Below are positions 48,464-58,118 of a stretch of 64,000 nt of DNA, in pieces. The stretch's first letter is position 1. Each line of letters begins with the position of its first letter. The notes below the pieces were generated by a model. It saw nothing but the letters and a program-made list of their open reading frames with translations. It searched no databases and was not told where the DNA came from. Source of the DNA: an uncultured Sulfitobacter sp. (lineage in GTDB: Bacteria > Pseudomonadota > Alphaproteobacteria > Rhodobacterales > Rhodobacteraceae); the NCBI RefSeq assembly GCF_947497275.1, contig NZ_CANMFS010000003.1:62001-126000 (forward strand), given 5' to 3'. A program made the position numbers and the translations under genes.

Positions 48464-49381
48464 ATGACAGACGCCCCCCACATCACAGCGACAAGCTGGC
48501 TGATCGTCGGCATCCTCGGCATCACCTGGGGCGGCACCTTCATGGTGACCGAAGTCGCGCTTACCGGAATCACACCCTTCTGGCTGGCGGCATCGCGCGT
48601 GGGGTTTGCCGCGCTTCTGATGACCGGAGTCTGGGCGGCCTCGGGCTTTCGGTTGTTCTCTGTGCCGCCTACGCGGAATGAAAAAGGTACGCTCCTGATC
48701 ATCGGCGCGCTGAGTTCGGCGGTGCCTTTCTCGCTGCTTTGCTGGGGTCAGCAGTACGTCAGTTCCGGTTTCGCCGGGGTGTCGATGGCCTCGGTGGCGC
48801 TTGTCGTTCTGCCGATCGCCCATTTTACCATTCCCGGAGAGCGGATGACCTTGCGCAAGTCGGTCGGCTTTGCCACCGGGTTCGTCGGCGTCGTTGTTCT
48901 GATCGGCGGCCAGGCCTTCGAGACCACGGGAAGCACGCTGGAGCTGCCCGGGCGGCTGGCCTGCATCACGGCGGCAAGCTGCTATGCCATCGGATCGATC
49001 CTCCTGCGCCGTCTGCCCGCAGCAAACCCGATCGGGCTTTCGACAGTTCTGCTGCTGACCGGTGCCGCGCTGACGATCCCGGTGGCGTGGCTGATCGAAG
49101 GGCCGCCGCCCCTGCCCGCACCGGAGATTCTTGCAGTAATGGTGTTTCTCGGCCTCGTTCCGACGGCAGCAGCGAATTTCCTGCGGGTGCTGGTAGTGCG
49201 CAGCGCCGGTCCGGTGTTCATGTCACTGGTGAATTATCAGGTGCCGGTCTGGTCGGTTGTGCTCGGCGCGCTCATACTCGCAGAACCTTTGCCGCGCTCG
49301 TTGATCGTGGCGATGATTCTGATCCTGCTGGGTGTCGGAATGACCCAGTACGACGCCCTACGCCGCATCTTCAGTCGCTGA
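48464..49381 (+). CDS. DMT superfamily (EamA) permease
   Basis: 305 residues, ten membrane helices in two EamA repeats (ITWGGTFMVTEVALTGITPF and CYAIGSILLRRLPAANPIGL). Such drug/metabolite transporters export or import amino acids, nucleosides or other small solutes; specificity unknown. The ATG at 48464 fits the start of helix 1; the upstream extension to 48365 is rejected. The end overlaps convergent folP by 11 bases. Confidence 0.9.
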   Translation: MTDAPHITATSWLIVGILGITWGGTFMVTEVALTGITPFWLAASRVGFAALLMTGVWAASGFRLFSVPPTRNEKGTLLIIGALSSAVPFSLLCWGQQYVSSGFAGVSMASVALVVLPIAHFTIPGERMTLRKSVGFATGFVGVVVLIGGQAFETTGSTLELPGRLACITAASCYAIGSILLRRLPAANPIGLSTVLLLTGAALTIPVAWLIEGPPPLPAPEILAVMVFLGLVPTAAANFLRVLVVRSAGPVFMSLVNYQVPVWSVVLGALILAEPLPRSLIVAMILILLGVGMTQYDALRRIFSR

Positions 49382-50399
49382 AGGTCGGCACGTCTTCATG
49401 CATCGCACGCCAAAGGGCGATGGCCTGACGGGTCTCGGCGACATCGTGGACGCGGACCATCTGGACGTTCTGCGCAAGGCCACCCAGAGCCACTGCAATG
49501 GATCCCGGCGCGCGCTTGCGCGCGTCCGGCGTCTGGCCGATGGTGCCGATGAACCGCTTGCGCGATGCCCCAAGCAGCAAGGGTATGCCAAGGCCGTGCA
49601 ACAGACTCAACCGGGCCAGCAAAGCCAGATTGTGGTCTTGCGTCTTTGCAAACCCGATGCCGGGGTCGACGATGATTGAACCCCGGGGGACACCGGCGCT
49701 GATCAGCGCGGCAATCCGCGCCTCCAGAAAATCATACACGTCAAGCAGCACGTCGTCATAGCGTGGATCCTTGTGCATCACGGAAGGGTCGACGGGTCCG
49801 TGCATGATACAGACCGGTGCGCCCGCCGTTGCCGCGACTGTCGCCAAAGACGGATCGAAGGTGAATCCAGAAACATCGTTGATCAGATCCGCGCCCGCAT
49901 CCAACGCCGCGCTCGCCACGTCGCTCTTGCGCGTATCGATGGAAATCGCACCGGTAAAGCCCTGCGCCCGTAGTCCGGTAATCACCGGCACGACACGGCG
50001 TATTTCTTCCGCTGGATCGACCAGTCGCGCGCCCGGACGCGTTGATTCGCCCCCGATATCGAGCACATCTGCCCCTGCATCCGCCATCGACAGACCTGCG
50101 GCAATCGCGTCGGCTGCCGCCGCGTGAAGCCCACCATCCGAAAAACTGTCGGGAGTTGTATTCACGATGCCCATGATCACAGGGCGGTCCCAGGTCATTC
50201 CCAAAATTGTCGGCCTTGGGGCGATCAACGGTGCAATCGCCGTTTCGGGTACCTCGCTTGCGGCGATGATCCCGGGCGGTTTCCCCCGCGCGATCACCTC
50301 GACATGCGTGAACCATCCACGGCCCCCTGCGACCGCATGTGCACCGACCGGGCGCGCGACATCGCACGAGACAACGGGGCGGAAATACTGACGCGGCAT
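49371..50399 (-). CDS. folP: Dihydropteroate synthase
   Basis: 342 residues. Joins p-aminobenzoate to dihydropterin pyrophosphate. Signature motifs VIMGIVNTTPDSFSDGG, DIGGESTRPGA, DLINDVSG, VDPGIGFAKTQDHN and the closing GASRKRFIG loop. An N-terminal region of about 65 residues precedes the barrel, longer than E. coli FolP. The ATG at 50399 lies two bases after the folB stop, so the pair is coupled. Confidence 0.94.
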   Translation of the reverse strand: MPRQYFRPVVSCDVARPVGAHAVAGGRGWFTHVEVIARGKPPGIIAASEVPETAIAPLIAPRPTILGMTWDRPVIMGIVNTTPDSFSDGGLHAAAADAIAAGLSMADAGADVLDIGGESTRPGARLVDPAEEIRRVVPVITGLRAQGFTGAISIDTRKSDVASAALDAGADLINDVSGFTFDPSLATVAATAGAPVCIMHGPVDPSVMHKDPRYDDVLLDVYDFLEARIAALISAGVPRGSIIVDPGIGFAKTQDHNLALLARLSLLHGLGIPLLLGASRKRFIGTIGQTPDARKRAPGSIAVALGGLAQNVQMVRVHDVAETRQAIALWRAMHEDVPTFSD

Positions 50400-50401
50400 A
50401 C

Positions 50402-51325
50402 TCAGATCTGTTCGCTCTGCACCGCGATCGCGCGCAACGGCACCGAGGCCTGTGCGGGCAGCGGTGCGCCGAAAACCAACATCTCTTCGGCATCGAATGT
50501 CGCGGCGAACCATGCCGCCAAGGCCACTGCGTCACGCGGCTGCGCCGAGGGGGTATCGACACTGTCGAGCACTATCTTGGAGGGCACCCAGACACACGTC
50601 TGGCCGTTCTTCATCGCCCAGTCCAATTCGGTCCGTGTTTCGACGACCACGCAGCGACTGTCACGGGCCGCAAGTACCCAGGCGTTCTGTTCGATCGCCA
50701 ACAGGTCGATCCGGCGCTGCGCCATAGGGTGCGCGACCTGCGGCGCGGCCACGTCCGAGGGGCCCACACACAGGATCACCGGCCGCCCCATGCCCAGCAG
50801 TTGATCCAGCCACCCCATCAGATAAGGCGACGCAATCGCTTGGTTGCTCAGAAAGACGATTTCCGGATGCGGTGCGCCTTCGGACGCGATCTCGGCGGGG
50901 GGTGCCCCGTCGCGGGCCCGTACGATCTCGACCCCCAGCGCACCGGGGCCCCGATCAAGTTTTTCGATCCGCACGAAAACCCGCATCGCCTGCGGCTCGA
51001 ACAGGATCCGCTCCGCAACCCGTTCCGCCAGTGTTTCAAGAAGCGCCAGACGTTCGACGCTTAATTCAGCATCAATGGCCTCCGTCACCTTGTCGTAGGA
51101 GAGAATCCTGTCCACATCGTCGTCTATCGGACCGCTCAGCGGCTGAACCTCCACGACAATGTTGAAACAGATCCGCTGGGTCACGCCGCGTTCGGCCTGA
51201 AACGCACCAATTTCCACCTCGACCGTGTGATCGCGCACGGAAATGCGGTCGAGCGCAGATTGGGACGCCGTCGCGGCGGCGCGTTCGGAGGGGTGGGCAA
51301 AGGCTAGACGCGTCTCGGACGACAT
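50402..51325 (-). CDS. folB: Dihydroneopterin aldolase (FolB) with long C-terminal extension
   Basis: 307 residues. Residues ~28-145 are a FolB domain (ISVRDHTVEVEIGAFQAERG, LSYDKVTEAID, LLETLAERVAERI, VRIEKLDRGPGALGVEI). The remaining ~160 residues are an unassigned alpha/beta region with alternating hydrophobic strands such as PEIVFLSNQAI, GRPVILCVGPS and DSRCVVVET. Converts dihydroneopterin to the pyrophosphorylation substrate feeding FolP. ATG at 51325 chosen over GTG 51334. The extension is about as long as the catalytic domain, and no FolK signature was recognised in it. Confidence 0.85.
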   Translation of the reverse strand: MSSETRLAFAHPSERAAATASQSALDRISVRDHTVEVEIGAFQAERGVTQRICFNIVVEVQPLSGPIDDDVDRILSYDKVTEAIDAELSVERLALLETLAERVAERILFEPQAMRVFVRIEKLDRGPGALGVEIVRARDGAPPAEIASEGAPHPEIVFLSNQAIASPYLMGWLDQLLGMGRPVILCVGPSDVAAPQVAHPMAQRRIDLLAIEQNAWVLAARDSRCVVVETRTELDWAMKNGQTCVWVPSKIVLDSVDTPSAQPRDAVALAAWFAATFDAEEMLVFGAPLPAQASVPLRAIAVQSEQI

Positions 51326-51427
51326 GGGAACCACTCTCTCGGACGTTGAACGGATGGTGCCGCATGTACAGCCAAGAAGCGCGCGCGTCGAGAGCGACGA
51401 GCGCCCCCTGACTGCCCGTTTGCGCTG

Positions 51428-52090
51428 TCAGTTGCTCGCGGTACGGACGCTGCGGCGGTAGAACAGGTGGACGCCGATACGCGTCGTGTTCACGAACTTG
51501 CGTGACCAGCTGGGGCGCACGGCGGTCGTGTGGTAAAATGTTGCACCATCGGTAAGCTCAGGCGCCTTGCCGTCGATCACAGCGCGCGCGACTTTCGCAA
51601 CGCGGGCGTACGCGGCAGGCTCAGCGATGACCTCGTTGTTGCCGTCGCAGGTGTAGGTGAACTGGCACTGATATTTTTTGCCCGTACCCTGATTGATCAC
51701 GCCACAGTATGATCCGGGAAAACGCGCGGATTGCACCCGGTTGCGGATGACCTCGGCCACGGCAAACTGGCCTTTGACGGTTTCGCCGCGCGCTTCAAAG
51801 TACAAAGCTTCGGCAAGGCAACGGAATTGCTCTGAGCCCTTGGCAGAGGGCTGGCTGTCGAGCCATGCGCTTGTGAGGACGGCGGTTTGTGCTTCTGTCG
51901 GCGCCACCAAGATACTCAGCCGGTCGGACCCAACCTTGCCCAACCCACGTTGTTCAACCTTCGCCAGACTCTCGGCACCCGCATTCGCATAGCTGACCAC
52001 GGGTACCGCACACAGGGCGATACCGGTCAGCGCCGCAGCAATTGTTTTCTTCCATCCAGACCGCATTGTCTTTTTCCCCAAGTTTTTCAT
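51428..52090 (-). CDS. Cell wall hydrolase (SleB-type)
   Basis: 220 residues from ATG 52090 (a start at 52066 preceded by GGGGA is an alternative). Signal peptide (TIAAALTGIALCAVPVVSYA), a linker, and a C-terminal Hydrolase_2 domain with RCLAEALYFEARGE carrying the catalytic glutamate, followed by AEVIRNRVQSARFPGSYCGVINQG and ATFYHT. Acts on peptidoglycan in the periplasm, as germination hydrolases do in spores, here for wall remodelling. Conserved cysteines are present. Confidence 0.9.
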   Translation of the reverse strand: MKNLGKKTMRSGWKKTIAAALTGIALCAVPVVSYANAGAESLAKVEQRGLGKVGSDRLSILVAPTEAQTAVLTSAWLDSQPSAKGSEQFRCLAEALYFEARGETVKGQFAVAEVIRNRVQSARFPGSYCGVINQGTGKKYQCQFTYTCDGNNEVIAEPAAYARVAKVARAVIDGKAPELTDGATFYHTTAVRPSWSRKFVNTTRIGVHLFYRRSVRTASN

Positions 52091-52197
52091 TCTTCGGGGC
52101 GCATAGCCTAAAATTTGCTTTTGTGACAAGTTTGCCGGCATCCAATGCGCGACAGACCGCCGAGCAACACAAGATGTAGAATATATCTGGCCTATAC

Positions 52198-54735
52198 CTA
52201 CTGCATCTTGCTTGTTATGGCGAGTTGCGCAGCTGCGAGACGTGCAACCGGAACACGAAACGGGGAACAGGAAACATAGTCGAATCCTGCCGCGCGACAA
52301 AATGCAATCGATTCGGGGTTGCCTCCGTGTTCACCACAAACCGACAGCGTGATGCCGGGTTTTGCCGCGCGCCCCCGCTCCGCACCCAGTTGCAGCAGCT
52401 CTCCGACACCGTCGTGATCCAGCGTGTGAAACGGATCTTCGTCAAAAACTCCCTGCTTCACATAGTCCGACATGAACCGGCCCGCGTCATCGCGCGACAG
52501 ACCGTAGGTCATCTGTGTCAGGTCGTTCGTTCCGAAACTCAGGAACGCACAATAGGGCGCGATTTCGCCCGCGCGCAGCGCCGCGCGCGGTGTTTCGACC
52601 ATCACCCCAAGCCGGTAGTCGAAGTTCACGCCGCGTTCACGCCGCACCGCCGCCGCGACCGCATCAATGGAGTTCTTCACAAGTTCGACTTCGCGCCGGG
52701 CGGACACGAGCGGAATCATGATCTCGGGTACAACCGGTTCGCCGTCCTGCCCCGCCTCTACGATCGCTTCGAAAATGGCACGCGCCTGCATTTCGTAGAT
52801 TTCAGGCACGGTAATCCCGAGGCGTACACCACGCAAACCCAACATCGGATTATATTCCCGCATCGCCTCGATCCGGCGCGTCACATCCGAGCGCGGCAAC
52901 CCCAATGCCTCGGCCAACTCGCGCTGGCCGCTTGTATCGACGGGCAGAAATTCATGTAGTGGCGGATCGAACAGGCGGATGCACACGGGCTGACCCTGCA
53001 TGATGCGAAACAATTGTTTGAAGTCGTCGCGCTGCATCGGCAAGAGGCGTTCAAGTACTGCGCGGCGTCCTTCGGAGGTGTCCGCGAAAATCATCTCGCG
53101 CATCACCGTCAGGCGACCGGGATCAAAGAACATGTGCTCGGTTCGGCACAGACCGATGCCGTGCGCGTCGAAATTGCGCGCGGTCTGCGCATCGGTCGGT
53201 GTATCCGCGTTGGCCCTAATCCCAATATCAGCGCTGTCCTCGGCCCATGCCATCAACAGCCGGAAATAGTCGTCGAGCGCGGCTTCGCGCATCGCGGCAG
53301 CTCCTGCCAGCACCTGACCCGTAGAGCCGTCGACCGTTACCAGATCGCCTGCACCGAAGACCCTACCATCGCGCGCGGTGATCGTATGGTCGCGCTGGTT
53401 GAACACCAGATTCGACGCGCCCACCACGCAGGGCAAGCCGATGCCGCGCCCGATCACTGCGGCATGGCTGGTGATGCCACCGCGTTCGGTCAGAACCGCC
53501 TGTGCGGCATGCATCCCGCGCACGTCCTCCGAGGACGTCTCCCGGCGCACCAGAATACAGGCCTCGCCACGCGCGGCACTTGCCTGCGCTTCGCCCGCGT
53601 CGAACACCAGCCGTCCGGTCGCGGCCCCGGGGCTTGCCGCAATGCCCTTGCCGATGACGTCCCGCTTGACCGACGGATCGATCTGTCGGTGCAGCAATTC
53701 GGTCAACAATCGAGGCTGTACCCGCATCAGGGCTTCTTCACGGCTGATGATGCCATCTTCCGCCAGCGTGACCGCAATCCGTACCGACGCGCGCGACGAT
53801 CGCGACACCCGCACACCGTCGAGAATGTGAACAGCCCCGTTGTCGATGGCGAATTCGACATGCATTTCCTCGCGCAGACGGCTGCGCATCAGGCTTGCAT
53901 AGTCCTTCAACTTCTCGAAGGCGTCCGGCAGCAGATCCTCAAGCGCCTTGCCACGCGGATCATGGGTAAGGTACAGCGCCTCCGCATCGCCTTCGACCGC
54001 ATCGCGGCCCTGGCTTTGGCCCAGATAGCGTCCCGTGACCTGCGGCGCGCCCGTCTCGCTGTTGACCAGTTGCAAGACGCCCGATCCGCATTGGCCGGCA
54101 CCGACGCCGAAAATCATTTGTTGCACTACAAGACCCAGACCCGCATCCGCCGGCGCGCCTTTTGCCTGCCGGAGCAGACGGGCGGATGTGCCATTCCATG
54201 CCCGCGCCATCGAACGCAGCACCGCCGCAAGCTGTGTACGGCGCGACTGTGGAAATTTCTCTTCGGTTTCGGAATAGTAAGCACGCAGCGTCTGGTCGAG
54301 CGCCGCGCGCCCGTCGCCATCCACGTCGTCGAACATGTCGGGGTCAAGCCGCGCAACATTGATCGCGTAGGACTGCACGAAACGGGTGTAGAGCGATGCC
54401 GCCGCCGCCTCGCCCATCGTCTCGCGCAGGGCCTTGAACCGCGCGTCGTTCATCCCGATGTTGAGCACGGCCCCCGGCCCGCCCCAATCGGGATCCTGGC
54501 TTGAGGGGCGCACGCACAGCAATGCGTCTTTCGGAAATGAATCGACCACGGAGTCCACGTCCGGCAATTCGCCATTGGCGATCTTGTGCACAGTGAAGAA
54601 CGACAGGGCGACAGTGCGCGGCACGGGCAGATCCATCCGGACCAGACGCTGCAGGCACTTAGCGCGACCGCCATGGGTGGCGTTTTCAATAGGGGCGCTC
54701 GGTGTGATCAGTGTCGTGTTGGGATTATTCTGCAC
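52198..54735 (-). CDS. ppdK: Pyruvate, phosphate dikinase-like PEP-utilising enzyme
   Basis: 845 residues from a GTG (54735) preceded by AGAGGA; longer frames reach 54765 and 54798. An N-terminal ATP-grasp region, a swivelling phosphohistidine domain with LTERGGITSHAAVIGRG and a C-terminal PEP/pyruvate barrel with GIGLCRTEHMFF and SVCGEHGGNP (catalytic cysteine). PPDK interconverts pyruvate and PEP. The N-terminus deviates from classical PPDK: the GGKGANL motif appears as THGGRAKCLQRL. So a divergent PEP-binding role is possible. It lies downstream of glyS and is co-directional. Confidence 0.85.
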   Translation of the reverse strand: MQNNPNTTLITPSAPIENATHGGRAKCLQRLVRMDLPVPRTVALSFFTVHKIANGELPDVDSVVDSFPKDALLCVRPSSQDPDWGGPGAVLNIGMNDARFKALRETMGEAAAASLYTRFVQSYAINVARLDPDMFDDVDGDGRAALDQTLRAYYSETEEKFPQSRRTQLAAVLRSMARAWNGTSARLLRQAKGAPADAGLGLVVQQMIFGVGAGQCGSGVLQLVNSETGAPQVTGRYLGQSQGRDAVEGDAEALYLTHDPRGKALEDLLPDAFEKLKDYASLMRSRLREEMHVEFAIDNGAVHILDGVRVSRSSRASVRIAVTLAEDGIISREEALMRVQPRLLTELLHRQIDPSVKRDVIGKGIAASPGAATGRLVFDAGEAQASAARGEACILVRRETSSEDVRGMHAAQAVLTERGGITSHAAVIGRGIGLPCVVGASNLVFNQRDHTITARDGRVFGAGDLVTVDGSTGQVLAGAAAMREAALDDYFRLLMAWAEDSADIGIRANADTPTDAQTARNFDAHGIGLCRTEHMFFDPGRLTVMREMIFADTSEGRRAVLERLLPMQRDDFKQLFRIMQGQPVCIRLFDPPLHEFLPVDTSGQRELAEALGLPRSDVTRRIEAMREYNPMLGLRGVRLGITVPEIYEMQARAIFEAIVEAGQDGEPVVPEIMIPLVSARREVELVKNSIDAVAAAVRRERGVNFDYRLGVMVETPRAALRAGEIAPYCAFLSFGTNDLTQMTYGLSRDDAGRFMSDYVKQGVFDEDPFHTLDHDGVGELLQLGAERGRAAKPGITLSVCGEHGGNPESIAFCRAAGFDYVSCSPFRVPVARLAAAQLAITSKMQ

Positions 54736-54816
54736 TGCGGCATCCTCTGTCTTCCCCCGCAACATAGGCCCAATGCTGCGCTGCGCCAAGGGGCACAAAT
54801 TACCCCTTGCGTGCCT

Positions 54817-57132
54817 TCAACCTTCGACGCGGGTCAAATCCGCAACTCCGGTACACAGCTGCCGGATCCGGCTAAGCAGGTTGAGCCGGTTGCGTCGCAC
54901 CGTTGCGTTGTCCGTGTTGATCTGGACCGCGTCGAAGAACGCATCGAGCGGACCGCGCAGCTCGGCCATCGCGGACATCGCGGTGGTAAAATCCTGCTGC
55001 GCCATCGCGGGGGTGATCGTCGCTTCGGCGGTATCGAGCGCCGCAAACAAAGCGCGCTCCTCCTCAGTGTCGGCAAATTTCACGTCCGCCCCGTAGGAGT
55101 ATTCAACGCCATCCGCCTCCTCTGCCTGCGACAGGATGTTGCTGGCGCGTTTGAACGCCTGCAACAGATTCTCGCCATCGTCGGTTTTCAGCGTGTCACT
55201 CAACGCGCGGGCGCGTTTGACGAGCAGGGTCAGATCATCATTGCCATCCATCGCGATGCAGGCGTCGATGATGTCGTGGCGGATGCCTTGGTCTTTCAGG
55301 TAGACTTTCAGACGGTCGTGGAGGAAGGTGAGGAGGTCAGCGGACTTACGACTAATTGAGCTGTATGTGCGACTAACTATATACGTGTTGATTTTTTCCA
55401 ACGCATCTTTAAGCCAATCTTCTAAACTCTCAAACTCATTTGGATCAGTACCGTTTTCAAAAATTTCAGATAGGTTCTCAAGCCGACCACCTTCAACAAA
55501 TTCTTTCACTGCTTCCGAGACAGTCGAATACATGTCGACAGCCAATTTTATTTCCGCCTTGGCTCTATTAAGCTCAATAATCGAAAGTTGTTCGGTTATT
55601 GTTGACGCAGAAGTCTGAAAAGCAACTTCAGATAGATCTAGTCGAATGTCATTCTCAACCAAAATCCGAATAACTCCCAACGCCGCACGCCGCAGCGCAA
55701 AGGGGTCCTTGCTGCCCGTGGGCTTCTCTTCAATCGCCCAGAATCCGGTCAGCTTGTCGATCTTTTCGGCCAGCGCCACGGCGACGGAAACGGGTGCTGT
55801 CGGCACGTCGTCTGACGGACCCAGCGGCGCGTAATGCTCTTCGGCAGCAGCCGCCACGTCTTCGCTGTGGCCCGCTGCCTGCGCATAGTAGCGCCCCATC
55901 AACCCCTGAAGTTCGGGGAATTCATAGACCATCTCGGAGGACAGGTCCGCCTTGGCGATGCGCGCGGCTTCTTCGGCGGCATCCGGATCCGCGCCCACCA
56001 ACGGCGCAATTTCGCGCGCCAGTACCGCGATGCGCTCGATCAGTTCGGCTTGAGTGCCGAGCTTGTTGTGGAAGGTCACGTTCCTGAGGTTTTCAACCCA
56101 CGCGGCCATGCCCGCATCGGATTTCGCCACCCGCAGATCGTTGTCCCAGAAGAACTTGGCGTCCGCCAGACGCGCGCTCAGCACCTTCTCATTGCCTGCG
56201 AGAATCGTGGCACCGTCATCGGCAGTCGTGCGGTTGGCGACTGTGATGAACCGTTCGATGCGGCCCGTCTTGGGATTCCGCACGGAAAAGAATTTTTGAT
56301 GCTCTTTCATCGAGGTTTGCAGCACTTCGGGCGGCAGATCGAGAAAATCGTCACCGATCCGTCCCATCAGCACCACCGGCCATTCGACCAACCCGGCGAC
56401 CTCGGCCAACAGGCCTGCGTCTTCCACCACTTCCAGACCATTGGCAAAGGCGGTGTTCGTCGCATCGTGCCAAATAGTGTCGCGCCGCGCCGCCGGATCA
56501 AGCACGACATACGCGCGCGCGAGCTTGGCCGCGTAATCGTCGAAACCACTGACCGTGAACGCACCCGCCCCCAGAAAGCGGTGACCTTGCGTGGTGTTGC
56601 CCGCGACGATCCCGTCTAGCTCAAGCGGCACGATCTCAGCGCCATCCTCACGCGACAAGATGCACAGGATAGAATGGAGCGGCCGCACCCAGCGCAAAGT
56701 GCCGTTTCCCCAACGCATCGATTTGGGCCACGGAAAGTTGCGGATCGTCGCGTCCAGCACCTCAGACACGATGTCGGCGGCCGGACGGCCCTCGCGGGTG
56801 ATTTTGGCGAAAAGGATCTTGCCCTTGGGCGTGTCGCGTTCTTCGAGTGCATCACGGCTGACGCCTGCCCCCCTAAGAAACCCTTCTATCGCCTTTTGCG
56901 GTGCGTCGGCTTTGGGCCCTTTTCGTTCCTCGACAGTGCGCGGACTAGCGTCGAGCAAACCTTCGACCGTAAGACACAACCGGCGCGGTGTCGTGAACGC
57001 GGCGGCCGAGGCGTAGGTGAGACCGGCCTCGACCAATCCGTTGGTCACAAGAGACTTGAGGTCATCCCCCGCGCGGCTTTGCATCCGAGCGGGGATTTCT
57101 TCGGAGAAAAGTTCGATCAGCAGGTCTGGCAC
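54817..57132 (-). CDS. glyS: Glycine-tRNA ligase beta subunit with AT-rich insertion
   Basis: 771 residues, somewhat longer than the E. coli protein. N-terminal PDLLIELFSEEIPARM, GEtQ-like segments (KSMRWGNGTLRWVRPL), HD-like core (QKFFSVRNPKTG), and DPFALRRAALGVIRILV then the tail with DQGIRHDIIDAC. Residues ~485-595 form a foreign-looking block (see separate entry). GlyS binds tRNA and partners GlyQ. The gene lies behind glyQ, separated by two membrane-protein genes, and ahead of ppdK. Confidence 0.94.
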   Translation of the reverse strand: MPDLLIELFSEEIPARMQSRAGDDLKSLVTNGLVEAGLTYASAAAFTTPRRLCLTVEGLLDASPRTVEERKGPKADAPQKAIEGFLRGAGVSRDALEERDTPKGKILFAKITREGRPAADIVSEVLDATIRNFPWPKSMRWGNGTLRWVRPLHSILCILSREDGAEIVPLELDGIVAGNTTQGHRFLGAGAFTVSGFDDYAAKLARAYVVLDPAARRDTIWHDATNTAFANGLEVVEDAGLLAEVAGLVEWPVVLMGRIGDDFLDLPPEVLQTSMKEHQKFFSVRNPKTGRIERFITVANRTTADDGATILAGNEKVLSARLADAKFFWDNDLRVAKSDAGMAAWVENLRNVTFHNKLGTQAELIERIAVLAREIAPLVGADPDAAEEAARIAKADLSSEMVYEFPELQGLMGRYYAQAAGHSEDVAAAAEEHYAPLGPSDDVPTAPVSVAVALAEKIDKLTGFWAIEEKPTGSKDPFALRRAALGVIRILVENDIRLDLSEVAFQTSASTITEQLSIIELNRAKAEIKLAVDMYSTVSEAVKEFVEGGRLENLSEIFENGTDPNEFESLEDWLKDALEKINTYIVSRTYSSISRKSADLLTFLHDRLKVYLKDQGIRHDIIDACIAMDGNDDLTLLVKRARALSDTLKTDDGENLLQAFKRASNILSQAEEADGVEYSYGADVKFADTEEERALFAALDTAEATITPAMAQQDFTTAMSAMAELRGPLDAFFDAVQINTDNATVRRNRLNLLSRIRQLCTGVADLTRVEG
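55348..55680 (-). other. AT-rich in-frame insertion within glyS
   Basis: Within glyS the stretch from about 55348 to 55680 drops to ~39% GC over 55381-55680 (116 of 300 by hand count), against clearly higher GC on both sides. It encodes roughly 97 residues between RLDL and ADLLTFLHDRLKVYL, where E. coli GlyS has about 25. The extra piece is acidic and helical in character (VEGGRLENLSEIFENGTDPN). The reading frame is intact. Confidence 0.8.
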
Positions 57133-57219
57133 AGTGCGTCCTCTTTGCGCCGCACGGTGCGGCCTTGGCTTGGACGCTTGGATAGCGGGGGTGCGGCGCA
57201 GGGTCCAGCCCCGAACACC

Positions 57220-58074
57220 TCAGGAGGTGGCGCGATCCGCCAAGGTCTTGATGCCTGCTCCGCTGATCTTCGGCACGACGCGGTATCCGGCCTCCACGAA
57301 GTTATAGAGTGCGAAGGCAAGCAAGCCTATTCCCGCACCGCCCAGCAGTATCCGGCCAAAGACCGCTCCACGCAGCGATTGAAGCGCCTGCCCCAGCCCG
57401 CCCGCCTGTGACGGGTCGCCAAAGAATGCCGCAGTCGCGATCGAAATACCGACCAGCACCAGCATCGCGCCGTACACGATCAAGCCGCCCTTGATTACCA
57501 TCTCCAAGTCGCGCACGAGCCGCGCATTCGCCAGATGCTCCTTGTATTTCCCTGCGACGCCTTTGTAGGCATAGTATAAGCCTGCTCCGACCAGAATTAG
57601 AGCACCGATGCCGACCATCGTGCGACCCAGGGGCATCTGCATCACCTTCTGCGTCCAGTCCTGAGTAGAATCGCCGCCACCGCCGCCACCCTGAGCGAGG
57701 CCGATGACAGAAATCGCGATACCGCCATGCAACAAACCGGTCGTGATCTGCGCGGCCCGGGCAAACGCTCCTTTGGCCCCGTCACCATGATCTTCGACAT
57801 CCATGATGCCCGCAACCACACGCCAGACCATGTAGCAGAACAGTCCCAGACCGATCCCCCAAAGCATCGGGACCCCATAGGGTTGTTTCCTGAGCGCCAC
57901 CAAAGCGTCCTTGGTGCCTTCTGCCTGCCCTGAATTGAGTGCAGCCAGAAACGCAAGCGCACCCACTGCAATGTAAATTGCGCCGCGCGCGCCGTAGCCT
58001 GCGCGCATAACCCATTTCAGTCCTTCGTGTGATTTATCCAACGATCTGCCCCGTGTTGTTCTAGGACAAAGCAC
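57220..58074 (-). CDS. DUF1206 domain-containing membrane protein
   Basis: 284 residues with six predicted membrane helices as three related pairs (GYGARGAIYIAVGALAFL, GLLHGGIAISVIGL, GGLIVYGAMLVLVGI). DUF1206 proteins are of unknown function. The start is uncertain: GTG at 58074 or TTG at 58041. Sits between the DUF6446 gene and glyS in the same orientation, so it is probably part of the glyQ-to-ppdK transcript. Confidence 0.82.
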   Translation of the reverse strand: MLCPRTTRGRSLDKSHEGLKWVMRAGYGARGAIYIAVGALAFLAALNSGQAEGTKDALVALRKQPYGVPMLWGIGLGLFCYMVWRVVAGIMDVEDHGDGAKGAFARAAQITTGLLHGGIAISVIGLAQGGGGGGDSTQDWTQKVMQMPLGRTMVGIGALILVGAGLYYAYKGVAGKYKEHLANARLVRDLEMVIKGGLIVYGAMLVLVGISIATAAFFGDPSQAGGLGQALQSLRGAVFGRILLGGAGIGLLAFALYNFVEAGYRVVPKISGAGIKTLADRATS

Positions 58075-58118
58075 TACAGGACCCTATTGGTTCCAATCAC
58101 CGGTGCGGATAGAGCCGT

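Noticed and set aside
53014-54504. 496-codon plus-strand frame inside ppdK
   Set aside because: Antisense shadow of a conserved enzyme; no domain motif and no ribosome-binding site.
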